From the NCBI GenBank assembly GCA_002794735.1, contig NBAZ01000001.1, forward strand, positions 2,790,001-2,854,000: DNA of 64,000 nucleotides, given 5' to 3'. Under the pieces are notes generated by a model that searched no databases, was not told the DNA's origin, and saw only the letters and a list, made by a program, of their open reading frames with translations. The translations under genes and the position numbers were made by a program. How positions within the stretch are numbered: position 1 is the stretch's first letter; each line of letters begins with the position of its first letter. Shown here one piece after another: positions 49,619-62,945 of this stretch. This DNA comes from Pyrrhoderma lamaoense (lineage: Eukaryota > Basidiomycota > Agaricomycetes > Hymenochaetales > Hymenochaetaceae).

Positions 49619-52600
49619 TTATAGTTTTTCTAATGGTTCAATAACGGCACCCATCTAAAGTAGTGATAAATGAGATCAAACCGTTATAGAAGATTGACAA
49701 CAAAACAAAACAAACTCACCTTCTTAACTACCCGCGGCAAGGTACTTCGCTGGAAACTGAGACGAGTATTCCATTCAGTCCCTATTGGAACATCCATCCG
49801 TGCCTCAAATTGGGCTTTACTTGTATATGGATATGGGAGGTCTTTCACGGCATACTTTAATGCCTTCTTGTCCCTGCGTTCCGAGATGATAACATGGGCT
49901 TTGCCATAATCCGAGCGCGATTTTGGGTCGATACCGGCGACTTTTTTGATCAAGTGAGGTTTAGGAGCAGATTTTTTTACACCAGCCCCACCCCAGGATC
50001 CCTAGTGATGTTGACATTGAGTCCACTGCATGTAAGCAAAAAAGGAAAGTAACATACCCATCCTGCCAGAGTCGTGTCTACCTCATGAGGTGCATCAGCC
50101 TCTATTTCTTTCTTCTTCGCTTCTTCAAAATGCTAGAAGTAGTTATTAATGAACGAAAAGTAAAGCGTAATTAGTGATAACACATACTCTAATGACATTG
50201 TCTCCTGCAAAAGCTCTTGCGACCAGATCTCGCTGCTCGAAGACAGTTCTCTTCCCACCCTTTGTCAAAACTGCCTCCTGTTCTTCAACCTCACTATTAG
50301 CATCCGAATCGTCACCATCTACCTGTACAGTCTCTTTTGTCTTCTTTAGTTTCTTCTTCTTTTCTTTCTCTTTTTACCTGTTGAAGTGCCTTCTCCTGAC
50401 GGTAATTCATTTGAAAGTAAGAGAACATCGTCTGGCTTAAGCTCGATAGCGGCATCCTCAGCCTCTTGTTCACGGAAAGCAGCACTCTTTTTCATCTGTT
50501 TTTGCAGTGCAGTTTCAGATTTTTGTGCACGATTCACATCCTTCCCAGAGATCAGTTCATTCTTGCGTCTTGCAAGTTTTGAAGATGAGGGCTCCGTTTC
50601 TGTAAGCCAGGGGTTTGCTTCTTCTCTAGCTTCTCCCGTAAGAGTGAGGGGGGCGATAGAAGTGGTTGAATGTGCATTGTATGTAGTGGGAGTATCATGG
50701 ATTGTAAGCACCGGAGAATCTGCTATGGAGTCGTGTGACCTCAATGTTGATGTCTCTGAGATTGCAGAAGGTGGGGGAGGGGGGAGAAGGACTGAATCTA
50801 TGTGTGTGTAGTTAAGTGCTCTCCCTAACTATGAACATACTGTAAATGCCTACCTGTGGTCCGGGTCTGAAGACCATGCGACCATTGACGCGTTCTACAG
50901 GTGTTGATAGTTCCTTCTCTTTGTCCATCTCGTTATCACTGTCTAATGGTACGTCCCCCATCTGTTTCTTGAAATCATCGATTTCTCGTTCGATTTCTCG
51001 GTTCTTGCGAGCTTCGGCATCCTTCATGAACTTCATCTCGAAGACATTCTTAGCTTTTTTCCTCGCAGATGAGGCACCTTCGTCTTCCACCAGCTCCCCG
51101 CCTGTAACGTCGATAACTCTTCAAAAGCACTGCTTTTATCTTTGAATTGTCATCATCGATGTCATCATCATCTGAAAGACTTCCATCGCTATCTTCTCCC
51201 CCACTCCCCACGCCCTGTATTCTTCTCCGTAAACGTTCTCCCCTATCAAGCATTTCATTTAGATCTCTTCGCTGGTCAACATCTAATTCACCCCTGGACT
51301 TCATTGCTTTTGCCCATTTCCCAGTATTCTTGTGTTTAAGTGTTGCCCTTTCTCTCGCACGTTCAATTTCCGCCTTTAAGCGTTCTTCCTCGTCGTCCCT
51401 GTCTTCGTTAACTTCACCATCAAGCTTGGCGAGTTTCTTAGCACGCTCCTTCTTCTGCATTCGTCGATATGTTTTGCTCTTGATTTTTGCAACACGTTTC
51501 GCCTTTGCATCTGCTCGGAAAGCAAGTTCGCGCATTCTCCGTAGTTCCGCCCGACGCTCAGCAACTTCCTCTACAGTCAGATCCTTCATGAGCAAGTCCT
51601 CTGTCTTGTTGATATCTTCTTCGCGAAGTTTTGCCGATTTGAGTAGTCGATCAATAGAACTCTCAAGTTCTGTAGTAGGCTTACAATACAAATCGTAGTT
51701 AGAATTTGCTCATACGCCATAAAGAGTCACAATTACCTTGAACTTTGTTGTTAACTCCAGATTTGAAACCTTAACTGATTTTGGTACTTGCAGCGGAAAA
51801 CTTAAATGCTCAGCCTATAAATTGATTGAGAGAATTGCTTAAAAATATGCTTTGCCTAGATCTTACCTCCTTTATTCTCTTCATTGTATCTGTCCACTTA
51901 TCTACTTCTTGTTTCGTTTGTTCGTAAGCTGCCTCACGATCAAGTTTCTCTTGAATTCGAGTTGGTAAAGGTGCCGGTAAAGGCTGATTCTTTGGATTTG
52001 AGGATGACGCTAAGGGTTTTAAAGTTTTCTTCAATGCCGCAAGGTCATCGGTCTTATTGGCAAGTGGTGTTAGTAGATCGTCCAGACTGAGCTTCACAGA
52101 ACCTAGTATATAATCTTCAGCTCCATGTGATATTATCCAGAAAGAACAACACATACCTGAAGGTCGAGCACCAAATTCGTTCTCTACACCACTTTCTGTA
52201 CGGTCCTTCAGCACACGCTTTTTCTTTTTCGCCTGAACTGGGAGTTCATTTGATTCTCCATCCAAAGCCTCATTTTCTTCTGCCTTTCGTTTCCCGCCAA
52301 CTTCTAGGCCACTAACAAAATTGCCTAAATTGTCCAAAGCCGACATATCCACATCGTTGTCTTCAGACCCGGAAATCATATCTTCCTCTACTTCATCACT
52401 CTCAGATTCATCTTCAGATCCTTCATCACCGTCATCACTTGAGTTTTGGTCTTCATCCGGGAGAGACTGATAATTCTCCGCTCCCTTATGGACTGTATAA
52501 GAACTCTCATTATCATCACCAAAATCCGGTTCCCCTCTTCCGTCTAGAACATCTAGAACATCCAAAAATTCATCATCATCTCCTTCCTCCTCTTGGGATT

Positions 52601-53187
52601 CTTCAGAGTTCTCAGACTCAGACATTCCATTCTGCTCCTCCTCTGCATCATCATCTTCGTTCAAGTCTACTTCGGCGAAGCGTACACTTCTTTTTGGCTT
52701 TTTTATTGAAGGCTTCCCAGCTTTTTGTCCCTTACCCTGTTAAGGTTTGAGCAGTACACTCAGTTAACCGTTATCTGTACAACTTGTATGCACATACCTT
52801 TTTCTTGAAATCAAATTCTGCAAACCTCTCTTCATCACTTCCTTCGAAAGCTTCGTCACTGTCAATTTCTTCATCATCATCGGAACCTATTCGCTCGTCT
52901 TCTTCGCCTTCACCAATCAGCCGTGGTCGCCGTCGTTTTGCTCCGTCGTCATCTGAGGAAGCGTCATCATCGCTTGTACCACCACGAGCTTCATCCTTGT
53001 CCAAATCCAATCTGACATTCCCTCTTCGGTTTCTTGATGGCTGGTAATCATATATATCCTCTTTGGTAACTTTAGAGGCCTGAGCACGCCGCTTGGCGAA
53101 GCCCATAGCATTCCTAGTCTTCAACGTTGAGATTCTTTTGTTCTTAGAGTTGCGAGAGCCATTGTCTTTTGGACCAGTTCTTGCCAT
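49619..53187 (-). CDS. UTP14: U3 small nucleolar RNA-associated protein 14
   Basis: A large multi-exon gene starting MARTGPKDNGSRNSKNKRIS. It has the Utp14 N-terminal KRRAQASKVTKEDIYDYQ, long Asp/Glu/Ser tracts, the conserved DREAAYEQTKQEVDKWTDTM, then SKTYRRMQKKERAKK and TLKHKNTGKWAKAMKSRG. The family C-terminus reads GWGSWGGAGV, then HLIKKVAGIDPKSRSDYG, VIISERRDKKALKYAVKDLP and PYPYTSKAQFEARMDVPIG. Utp14 belongs to the SSU processome and activates the helicase Dhr1 to remove U3 from pre-rRNA. Three one-base deletions break the frame: T3 51141-51143, C4 51096-51099 and T4 50360-50363 (plus-strand bases). Each is repaired by extending the run by one. Confidence 0.95.
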
Positions 53188-53851
53188 TCTCTTAGGCAGG
53201 GATGTCTATAGAGTAGACCTTAAATTCTTGAATTCAGAATTGGATCTTAAAATTGAAAGCACGTGATGTCCTATCTTACAATTAGATCTAATTATTATTA
53301 TAGTGATAAATATACATGCAAGACACATGGTAACTGCTTTAGCTGTAAATTAACGTAGGTCGAATTACTTGTATAAGTTATACCGTCTGAAATATTCAGT
53401 TGTATTGCATGGGTACCTACATGCGCTATACGATCATATCTGAGAGTAAAATGGTGCATACCGTTGTAACTCATTAATTTAAGAGTTTTCATAATTTGAA
53501 GCTTCACCCTATAACTTTATTACTATGGGCTTCGATGTTCTTCTACAATTGACATCACGATATGTAGGGCCAGCTGAGATAAAGGCACAAACTCGAGAAA
53601 AGTATACTACGTCAGAAAAGATTAATATTTTCTACTGCCTTTCGACAGTTAACTTATCCTGAGTATAACGTTGATGCATTGAAGCCAAAAGTGAGATGCA
53701 TGTCTTCAAGCCAATCGAAGATTCAGAAGATAGATAACTTTATAAATGATACAGAGACTAAAATAAAGAAACTCATATTGCATGATCACTACCATACACA
53801 ACTGAAACAATGCACGAACATAACCATAGAATGTAGCCGGGCGCACAACCA
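53188..53851. other. Intergenic, UTP14 promoter and eL40 3' region
   Basis: About 660 bp, with a CACGTG box at 53260-53265. The rest is AT-rich with no supportable gene. Confidence 0.45.
53260..53265. promoter_or_regulatory. CACGTG box upstream of UTP14
   Basis: A CACGTG palindrome 73 bp upstream of the UTP14 start codon. Confidence 0.4.
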
Positions 53852-54666
<815 letters not shown>

Positions 54667-57600
54667 ATGATGGACATTAAACATGATGGGGCTCTGCCTC
54701 CTATTCTGAGCCAGCGAATGCCTAAGCGAAGTCACTTGTTACGCTTGGGTCAAATCCTACTGCTATGCTGTATCATTGTACAAACATGCACACTCATCCC
54801 TAATCTATTCCGCCTAACTCAGAAAGACATCAACCTGTCTTCGCTCTCCTCTGCTGTAGAGTGGAAAGACGACATATGGCCTATACGTGAACCAACCTCT
54901 TGGGATATATCGACTGATTTTGCTTATCCACGCGAACTGTCTTTCGATGTTGATGAAGGCACCTGGCTTCGTCTCGATATCCACCCCTTTTCCGGGGAAA
55001 TTATATTTGACATGCTTGGTGATATCTATTGTCTGCCTTCTTCTGCTTACCTGAATGATAAACTTGATGACAAAGAGATTGCTCGTCCAATCCTTCTTGG
55101 TGTACCATATGATTCGGACCCCCATTTCTCACCGGACGGTTCGACATTCGTATTTCGGTCTGATGCCGAGTTGGGTGTTGAAAATATCTGGGTATCTGAG
55201 TGGAAAGGGTGTGATAATATGGACTTACATCTAAAAGGATCTCATAATAAGAAAGATTTATCTCAAGCACTACTGCTACAGAAACAAGATGAAGATATGC
55301 TCAATATAGGTATCAAGGAATCGTTGGAGAGAAAAAATAGGCGCTTAATACGAGAAGGAAGAGCAGATGGTAATCTCAGGCCGTACTCCTCAATATGTTA
55401 GACTTACGTAAACATTAGCACGACGAGTCACTAATGAGACATATCGTTGGGTCTCAGACGCTCGCTTCCATCCCAGCGGGTCAAGGGTAGTAGCTACGAA
55501 GTGGTATACCAGTTCGCGTAGCTTACCAGCTGGGGAAGGATGGGAGTTTAGTATTCCAAGTAAACAAGAGAGAATCTCAGCTGGGATAGGTAAGCGTTTA
55601 ATTGGGCGTACACTTCCACTTGGGTGGGATGCCGAGGATTATGGGGGTCAGCAGGTGGGACCGGAACAATTTATATGGAAGGACAAGGATACCCTCATCT
55701 ATTCTAAGAATGTAAAAGACACCAATGGTCAATTTGAATACGATAAAGATGTACATTCTGGAATTTACGCTATCTTTGAAACAAACTTGACAAGTGGAAG
55801 GACAAATACTCTTGTATCATCATTTCCAGGTGGTGCCAGTCGACCCGAATTATCCAGAGATGGTCGGACTCTAGCATTTGTTAGGAGAGTACGTGACAAG
55901 GAAGCTCTTGTTCTGAAGTTTGTAACTTTCAATCTTAAGATTTGTTCATTTCTGATGCATGATGTTAGAGACCTGACTTCTGGTACGATACGCAATATTT
56001 GGTATGGTCTGACGTATGACTTAGGAGGAATATCTGCCCCAATGGGTACTTATCCTTCTTTCTCCTTCACTCCAAACGATGATGCAATCATCATTTGGGC
56101 GACAGGAAAACTTTGGAAAGTACCGCTGTCAGTTGATACTTTTGGGGAGAAACTTCTCGGTGGTGAACCAAGGATAATCCCATTTACGGCTCGTATCCAA
56201 AAACGTCTAGCTCAAACGCGTTCATCCAGCACGGATATACTAACTTTAGAGAGCAGTGAAACTCAGAAACTTCATGCATTCATTGAGCTATCTGCTAATG
56301 ATGATGGTACCCGAGTTGCTTTTCAGGGTGCGGGTGTCTCATACTACTTGAATTTTGACCGACTCTTGCCCATGCAAGGGTCACGGCACAAACTGTTCCT
56401 GTCCTATATCCCTCGCATCCCTACTATTCGCCTTCATTCGTACCTGGTAACTCGGATCTCTTGATTCACGCTCGTTGGTCTGATACCAACTTGACTACAT
56501 TTGAGATAGCGGATCTATCCCTAGGAATTTCGTACGAGGTATCTGGTCTTCCTCTTGGGAGATACATTTCACCAGTAGTCTGTAGTTGTTCCGGAATTCG
56601 GAGGCAAATTGCGTTTATAAAAATGTCAGATGACTATCTGACTGGCTCGGTTGTTGCAACTGCTGATCCTGGTTTATATCTGGCTGAGTTTACTCTACCA
56701 GAATCACCCGTAAAAGAAGCCCAGTCTTTGAAACTCCAAAATCTGAGAAGAATAAACTCGGAAATCGCTGTAGGCGAAACAGTGACTCTGAAATTCCTTG
56801 AAGGGAATAAGAAACTACTGGCTCAACAAAGCGACCGGGCTTTTGTGATCGACCTTGCAGGAGGGGCAAATGCTCTTGGAGACTACAATCATACTACAGT
56901 TGCTGAAGGGCGTATGACCAGAGAGGTCACTGTCAATGAACAGCAAGATAAAATTGCGTTTGTCGATTCGTATAATATCTTCGTTGTGGACTCCAAGAAC
57001 ATTGATGATAATCCTCTCTGGAGTAAACCTGGAAATGCGACTAAAGGGATCGCTAGAGTCAGTCTCGATGGAGGACATGACATAACATGGGATTCCTCTG
57101 GAAAACGACTTTTCTGGTTCCTTGGTAGGATTATATATACAGACTCATCAGTATAATATCACTTAACTACGTATATACCGATATAGGTCCTTACCTTCAT
57201 TCTATTGAGGTCTCTCGTCTTTCGGCATGTGCTTCCGAGATACAAAAAGATGGTGTACGATATGGGGTGGACTGTATCAAGAACCATCTCGATTTCCAAG
57301 AAGTTGAAGCCACTTACCAAACCGATATTGCACGCTTGAAGAAAGATGCAGTCGCTTTTGCTCTTGTTCAAGGGTTAGATACTCATGATGCAGATACATT
57401 TATTATAGCAAATGCTTCTCTCTTGACCATGTCATCTGGAGACTTGGATAATGATTTCTATGCTAACTCAACTTTAATCATAAAGGAAGGTGTCATTCAT
57501 AGCATCAATCCTCCAAGTCAAGCAAACATACCTACTGGTGCAACCGTCTTGGATGCAGAAGGGGGCTATGTCATTCCCGGGTTCATCGATGGACATGCGC

Positions 57601-58958
57601 ATTGGAATGGATATACGTCTCTTCTTCCCGCCCGTTCTTGGGAGCTTGAGGCTTTTCTTGCTTATGGCGTTACAACAATGCATAAGTATGTTTGCATCAA
57701 TCATGCATAGACTGCAACTAAACGACTAATCAAATATAATTTTTTTCCTAGTCCAAGTTCTGACAATGTCAGAGGCTTCGTTGAGCGTGCTCGTGTTGAA
57801 AATGGACAAATGACTGGGCCACGGATATTTCACACCGGCGAGATTATTTATGGTGCAGGCGCCGGAGAATATCACAATGATGTAGCGGACTTAGTTGATG
57901 CTCGCTCTGCATTACTTCGTATCAAACTTGAAGGTGGCCCTGCAAGCTTTTCATACAAGAATTATAACCAGTATTCCCGGTATGCATATAAAAATCACAC
58001 GTTTTTATTCTCTAATTACAAACTAAAACTTTAGTGCGTCTCGACAACGTCTACTTATTCAAGCTCGCAATCTTTCTATGTTATGTGTTCCAGAGGGGGT
58101 AAGTTACCACCCTCCCCATTTAGTTACAACTGTGCACTTACTTATGTTGTTTTAGGGTATGAATGAGGATTGGGATATGACATATATCCTCGACGGTGAG
58201 TAACAAGACCCTGTAGCATTTAGTGCTATGTTACTAAATCTTACCAAGGGATGACGACTATTGAACATAATATACCCATTCCCGTACTATACGAGGATGT
58301 TAAAACGCTTTTTGCTCGTAGTGGGACTGGTGCCACGCCGACACATATTGTCGATTATGGAGGTACTATGGGTGAACAGTACCTCTGGGCGAATTTCGAC
58401 CTGGCAGATGATCCTAAGCTCCGTCGCTTCAATCGCCACGACATCTTGGAAGGTCTTATTGAAACGACTAGTCGCCCAAAAGACTGTATGTTCTTTAAAT
58501 GTTAACCACTAGAATATATCTAATATGGGAATAATATCATGCTTTCATTAGCTTTCCAGCTATTTAATGTCTCCGCATCGATCGCTGCTATGGTCCATAA
58601 AGGTTTACGTGCCCATGTTGGCGCTCACGGTGAACCTCCTCTTGGGCGTATGTACCATGCAGAGCTGGCTTTCTTCGCCGCTGGTGGGCTCACGAACTAC
58701 GAGGTTCTTAGAGCCGCAACTCGGGACGCAGCAATCACATTAGGAATCGATAATGCTATTGGATCTCTTGAAAAAGGGAAACTAGCTGACTTGATTATAT
58801 TTAAGCCTGATGCAGACCTTCTTGATGGTGAAATCAGTGAAAGTCTTAAAATAAGAAATGTCATGAGAGGTGGACGTATTTGGGACGCTGAAACATTGGT
58901 GGAGGAATGGCCAGTGAAGGGGAAGAGACCTGCAATGCCTGTTCTGAATGCAGATTGA
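54667..58958 (+). CDS. Beta-propeller plus amidohydrolase membrane or secreted protein
   Basis: A very long multi-exon gene with start MMDIKHDGALPPILSQRMPK. A hydrophobic segment HLLRLGQILLLCCIIVQTC acts as signal anchor or signal peptide. The first two-thirds are TolB/WD-like propeller repeats, for example PYDSDPHFSPDGSTFVFRSD, GGASRPELSRDGRTLAFVRR and YPSFSFTPNDDAIIIWATGK. The C-terminal part is an amidohydrolase barrel: metal-binding GFIDGHAHW, later TTIEHNIPIP and LRAHVGAHGEPPLG. It ends with NAIGSLEKGKLADLIIF. This architecture is known in bacteria and fungi, probably cleaving an amide or cyclic bond, substrate unknown. One base is missing near GG 56385-56386, where MQGSR joins AQTVPVLYPSHPYY. 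Confidence 0.85.
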
Positions 58959-59135
58959 CTTTTTGATTACAAACACGTAAATTATCAATAAGAATTCCAA
59001 CAAATATGAAAAAGTCATTTATACTGCCTAACTGGTGCAGTACTTTCGCTCGCACTTTTGATTGGTATAAAATTACAATGACACATACGAAGCACAGGCC
59101 AAAATCCATATAGTCCTCGTAGAACAACTGTTCAT

Positions 59136-61051
59136 CTAAACTATTTGGTATGAATTTGCTGATAAGGTGACTTCTTGACTGAAATCTACACTGTCGCTCG
59201 AGTCTGCTCGGGTAACAGAAGAGACAGATATATCAACAAGACTACCCTGAGCAATGAATGCTACGTTCACAGGGAAGAAAGAGCTGACGTCGTCGCCCCC
59301 AATCGAGAATTCGAGAGTACCATTGTTTTCGGCAGAGTTTATCAAAGGTAAACTCCAGTCTAGTGAATGGGTGGACGCATTTAGCGACCAAGATCCAGTG
59401 TGTGAACCAACTGTCGGGTAGGATCCGATACTATCAGAACGCATGTTAGAAGATATGATACCAGTTCAGTAAGAAGTTTGTAGAACTTACGGTAGTGGAA
59501 TTGAAATAACAACGTCATGTAAAGCAATCTTGTCATTATCGAGTTCGTATTCAATGATGACATCACATGTACCATCGTTGGAAGGTGTTGGCCAGCAGTT
59601 GACTAAGAAACCTCTCGTCTCAGATGCAATCAATCAAGTTTATGAAGTAACATACTGGAAAGAGGAATGTGACTTTCGTCTTTGCCTGAGTAGCGCCATT
59701 TCAGCACTGCAAGGCTTTGACCGACGGGGAACGATCTTGAGGGATCCTTTAACGCAATGACGCGGTCACTTCCTGCAAATTTGGCAACATTCGGGTGCTG
59801 TTTGAATTGTAGTTCATTGCCGAAGTCTTCATTAACGGGGCCAAGAATGAGCTTAATCTTCGCGGAATCAGGATCTGAAACCTGTAAGTTCATATCACCC
59901 TTAATTTCCAGTCTTTCCACCTTTCCATCCCGATTCTGTTGTAGCGAGATCTCTTCTCGAATAACAACATGCACACTGTAACATGTTTGTTAGATATAGG
60001 TTATTATCATTGACATTTTCATACCCTTTCTTATCAACTTCAGGCAGACTTCCACGAGTATTTTCAACTGCTGCAGGATCTGGTACGGGGATTGAAGGAG
60101 TTGCTGGTGCTGATAACTCTTCCAAAGGAACAACAGCTTCACCACCCAATGCATCTAGCAGTTCTGCAGTCTTAGCTTTCTTGCTTCCTAATTTCATACC
60201 TGAACCCTTGAAGGCAGGTGCACGAGGCGTTGATGAAGCTGGAGTTGAAGTTGTCATAGGTTGGGGTGATGGTGCTTCATACCGTGGTACAGGAGAATAA
60301 GATCCCATACTGCCCCCGCCTATGCCCCCAAATCCACTTGATCCACCACCACCACCAGCTGCTGCCCTCCTCTGCTGCTCGCGTCTTTGCATTTCAAGTT
60401 GTTTTGCCCGGCGCTTCAACTCCTCCTTAGCCTCCGCCTCTTTATTCTAATAACAAGGTAAGTAGCTATAAGCAATAGTAAAAGTATAAGACGTACCCGC
60501 GCAATGATTTCTTGAATCTTTTCCTCATGAGACTCCATCTCAAGGACATTGCGGACTTGCATAAGATTGATTTGCTCGCGATACCCTAGACTGACAATTT
60601 CGTCGAAAGCACCAAGGAGTTCAAATGCATTTTTAAGAATCTCACGTTCCTCTGCAGAGCGACATAGATCGGATACGACACGAGCAAAGAGATGAAGGGT
60701 ATCGATATCCTGAAGAATATTCGACGCTTTGTTTGTGATTAAGAGTATATAAAGGTCTTCTAAAGGTTGGTAAACATATCGGACTTCAGGAGTTTCAAAT
60801 GAAGTGTGTTGAGATCCTGCAGGGATTAGTTTCGGAAAAGAGGCGAGCAAGGATTCTATTCTCGCTCTTGTCATCTCACGAAACTGGCGAGAGATAACCG
60901 CTATTTAATTAGATGAGTGTAATGTATTAATGGATGTTATGCAGTCCACGCACGCTTGCCGGCTTTCGTGCATATTGATGCTGCTAACACGACCTGAAGC
61001 AGATAAGTTTGATATAATTTCTTCAAGCAGTTGATTCAAAGAGGTTACCAT
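59136..61051 (-). CDS. RET2: Coatomer subunit delta
   Basis: A multi-exon gene with start MVVLAASICTKAGK at 61051 after a three-base first exon. The longin-type N-terminus is followed by SRQFREMTRARIESLLASFP, YVYQPLEDLYILLITNKASN and ILQDIDTLHLFARVVSDLCR. Then come a Lys/Glu linker (KEELKRRAKQLEMQRRE), a Gly-rich spacer, and the mu-homology domain: VIREEISLQQNRDGKVERLE, LKDPSRSFPVGQSLAVLKWR, and NCWPTPSNDGTCDV after an intron. Delta-COP is part of the COPI coat for Golgi-to-ER retrieval. The order and length fit the family and the frame appears intact. It is divergent from COG8 across 223 bp. Confidence 0.95.
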
Positions 61052-61274
61052 TTGTATGTACAGCAAAAGACACTAGCTCGTTGTCAGTGTAGGACTAGTA
61101 CCAATGTTCTGTCCTCTCTCGACGTGTCGTGTCATGTTAATCACATATATAACTAACAAAGAAGGCAAGCCGATCGTTTTTATTTGAGAAATCAGTCAAT
61201 GAACATTATCTAAAGATGTATTGAATTGCAGTAAAAGGTAACGGAATTTGTTGTCCTCAAACCTGGTCCAGATA
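61052..61274. promoter_or_regulatory. Divergent promoter of delta-COP and COG8
   Basis: A 223-bp interval between two start codons of Golgi-traffic genes. No named motif is certain. Confidence 0.45.
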
Positions 61275-62945
61275 ATGAGCATGGACATGTCGTTAGTGGA
61301 CATTTTGGCGACAATAGACGGTAATGAAGGACCTTCGACAGTATCAGACTTAAAAACTCGACTGTCTTCACCAGATATAACTCAGTATCTTTCGCACCTT
61401 ACCTCTCTCTCCTTGCCTGAAATACTGCATGAACCTACTACACTCGCATCTGAAGCTTCTCAACTCACTAACTCACTAACTTCACTTTGTCATGCTGAAT
61501 ATCCAACATTTCTATCTCTACATAAAACATCCTCAGTCTTATCAAGCTCACTCTCCTCATTCTCCTCATCCTTAGCATCTCTCATAGATGCAATACCTGT
61601 TTTTGAGGCTCAAACTCGTCAGTTTTCGGCGGAAACTCAAGTAATCCAAGAAATACGGACAAAAGCCAGACAGGTATTAACTCAACATGATGGCCTTGTA
61701 GATATATTAGACGTTCCGTCTTTGATTGATACATGCGTTCGAAACGGATACTATCAAGAAGCTATGGATCTTTCTGCACATGCTCAACGTCTAGCGGAAC
61801 GGATGCCAGACCTTCCAATTATACAGGACGTGGCTGCGGAAGCAGCTCATGCAATGAGACTAATGCTCGCACAATTACTTACCCTTCTCCGCGAGCCGGC
61901 AAAGCTTCCTGCACTATTCAAAGCTGTATCATTTTTACGAAAAATGGGGACATTTGATGAACGGGAACTGGCACTTGTCTTTCTTACAAGTCGCCTCGTG
62001 TATCTAGATGGCACACTTAGTGGCATTGAGAAGGAACGTACGGATCACGCGCGGTATATCCGTCGATACGTTGATGTATGGAGAGAAGGTGTTTCTGACA
62101 CTGCAACGCAATTCGCGACTATTTTTCTTGAACGGGCACCTTCCGAAGAACTTCTTATTGAACTAAGATACCTTCTCTCTACTCTAACACACCACATGCT
62201 AGATAATCTACTTTATCTCCTGCGAACTCACCTTTCTCAAGTAGAAGATGCTACATCCCTCTCTGCATTGCTGACCCAGCTCACACATTGTAGTGTTGCA
62301 CTTTCTCGGGCCGGACTTGACTTCCGATCTCTCTTACCCCCGCTGTTTGAGAATGCAGTTCAGCAGAGGTTTTCACGTTCGTTAAGCACAGCAACAGATG
62401 CATTCTGTAGTGTTTTTATGGACGCTCAGCGATATCACCGACAACCATCTACAGTGTTATGTACCCCTGATGCTGCCGCATTACCTCCAGAAGATTTTGT
62501 GTTACCAGATGTATTACACGTTCCACCACACATACTTGCTTCTTTTCCCCCTCTTGCAACATATACCAACTCTATTCTTGCGGCGCTAAATAGTCTTCGC
62601 CTTCTTGCGCCAGCATCACTAATATATACCCTAATCGATACCTTAGACACCAGTCTTGAACGTGCAGCATCCGAACTCTTTATTTATGCACAGGCGGCTG
62701 TAGAGTCTGCATCTTCGATCCGAGCGGTAGTCAGTGATGAAGAACCTCCAAACCAGGTGCTCATCGTAAGGGCCTCTGCGAAGGCCTTTGTCCGTTTATT
62801 GCTACCTTATGTGCGACGTGCACTCGCAGAAGGAGTCTATGGTACCTCCGAAAACGACGTTGCTAGCATGCGAGAAGGTTTACAAGATTGTACAAACCAA
62901 TGGGAAGCGTGGATAGAGTCGTTTGAAGAAGACGGGGATTCGTAG
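61275..62945 (+). CDS. COG8: Conserved oligomeric Golgi complex subunit 8
   Basis: A single exon of about 556 codons with first ATG at 61275 (MSMDMSLVDILATIDGNEG). The Dor1/COG8 region includes DITQYLSHLTSLSLPEILHE, TSLCHAEYPTFLSLHKTSSV, DILDVPSLIDTCVRNGYYQE and ALDLSAHAQRL-like text (AMDLSAHAQRLAERMPDLPI). Later parts read FLRKMGTFDERELALVFLTS and YIRRYVDVWREGVSDTATQF, a characteristic COG8 segment. COG8 is one lobe-B subunit of the tether that captures vesicles returning to and within the Golgi. The frame is intact from start to stop and the gene lacks introns, unlike most neighbours. Confidence 0.93.
   Translation: MSMDMSLVDILATIDGNEGPSTVSDLKTRLSSPDITQYLSHLTSLSLPEILHEPTTLASEASQLTNSLTSLCHAEYPTFLSLHKTSSVLSSSLSSFSSSLASLIDAIPVFEAQTRQFSAETQVIQEIRTKARQVLTQHDGLVDILDVPSLIDTCVRNGYYQEAMDLSAHAQRLAERMPDLPIIQDVAAEAAHAMRLMLAQLLTLLREPAKLPALFKAVSFLRKMGTFDERELALVFLTSRLVYLDGTLSGIEKERTDHARYIRRYVDVWREGVSDTATQFATIFLERAPSEELLIELRYLLSTLTHHMLDNLLYLLRTHLSQVEDATSLSALLTQLTHCSVALSRAGLDFRSLLPPLFENAVQQRFSRSLSTATDAFCSVFMDAQRYHRQPSTVLCTPDAAALPPEDFVLPDVLHVPPHILASFPPLATYTNSILAALNSLRLLAPASLIYTLIDTLDTSLERAASELFIYAQAAVESASSIRAVVSDEEPPNQVLIVRASAKAFVRLLLPYVRRALAEGVYGTSENDVASMREGLQDCTNQWEAWIESFEEDGDS

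Noticed and set aside
50386..51698. Plus-strand open frames opposite UTP14
   Set aside because: They are Ser-rich shadows of Glu/Lys codons; the minus strand has clear UTP14 conservation.
59590..59680. A frameshift in delta-COP
   Set aside because: A normal intron (GTATGT to TTAG) joins PLS to INCWPTPSNDGT in phase.
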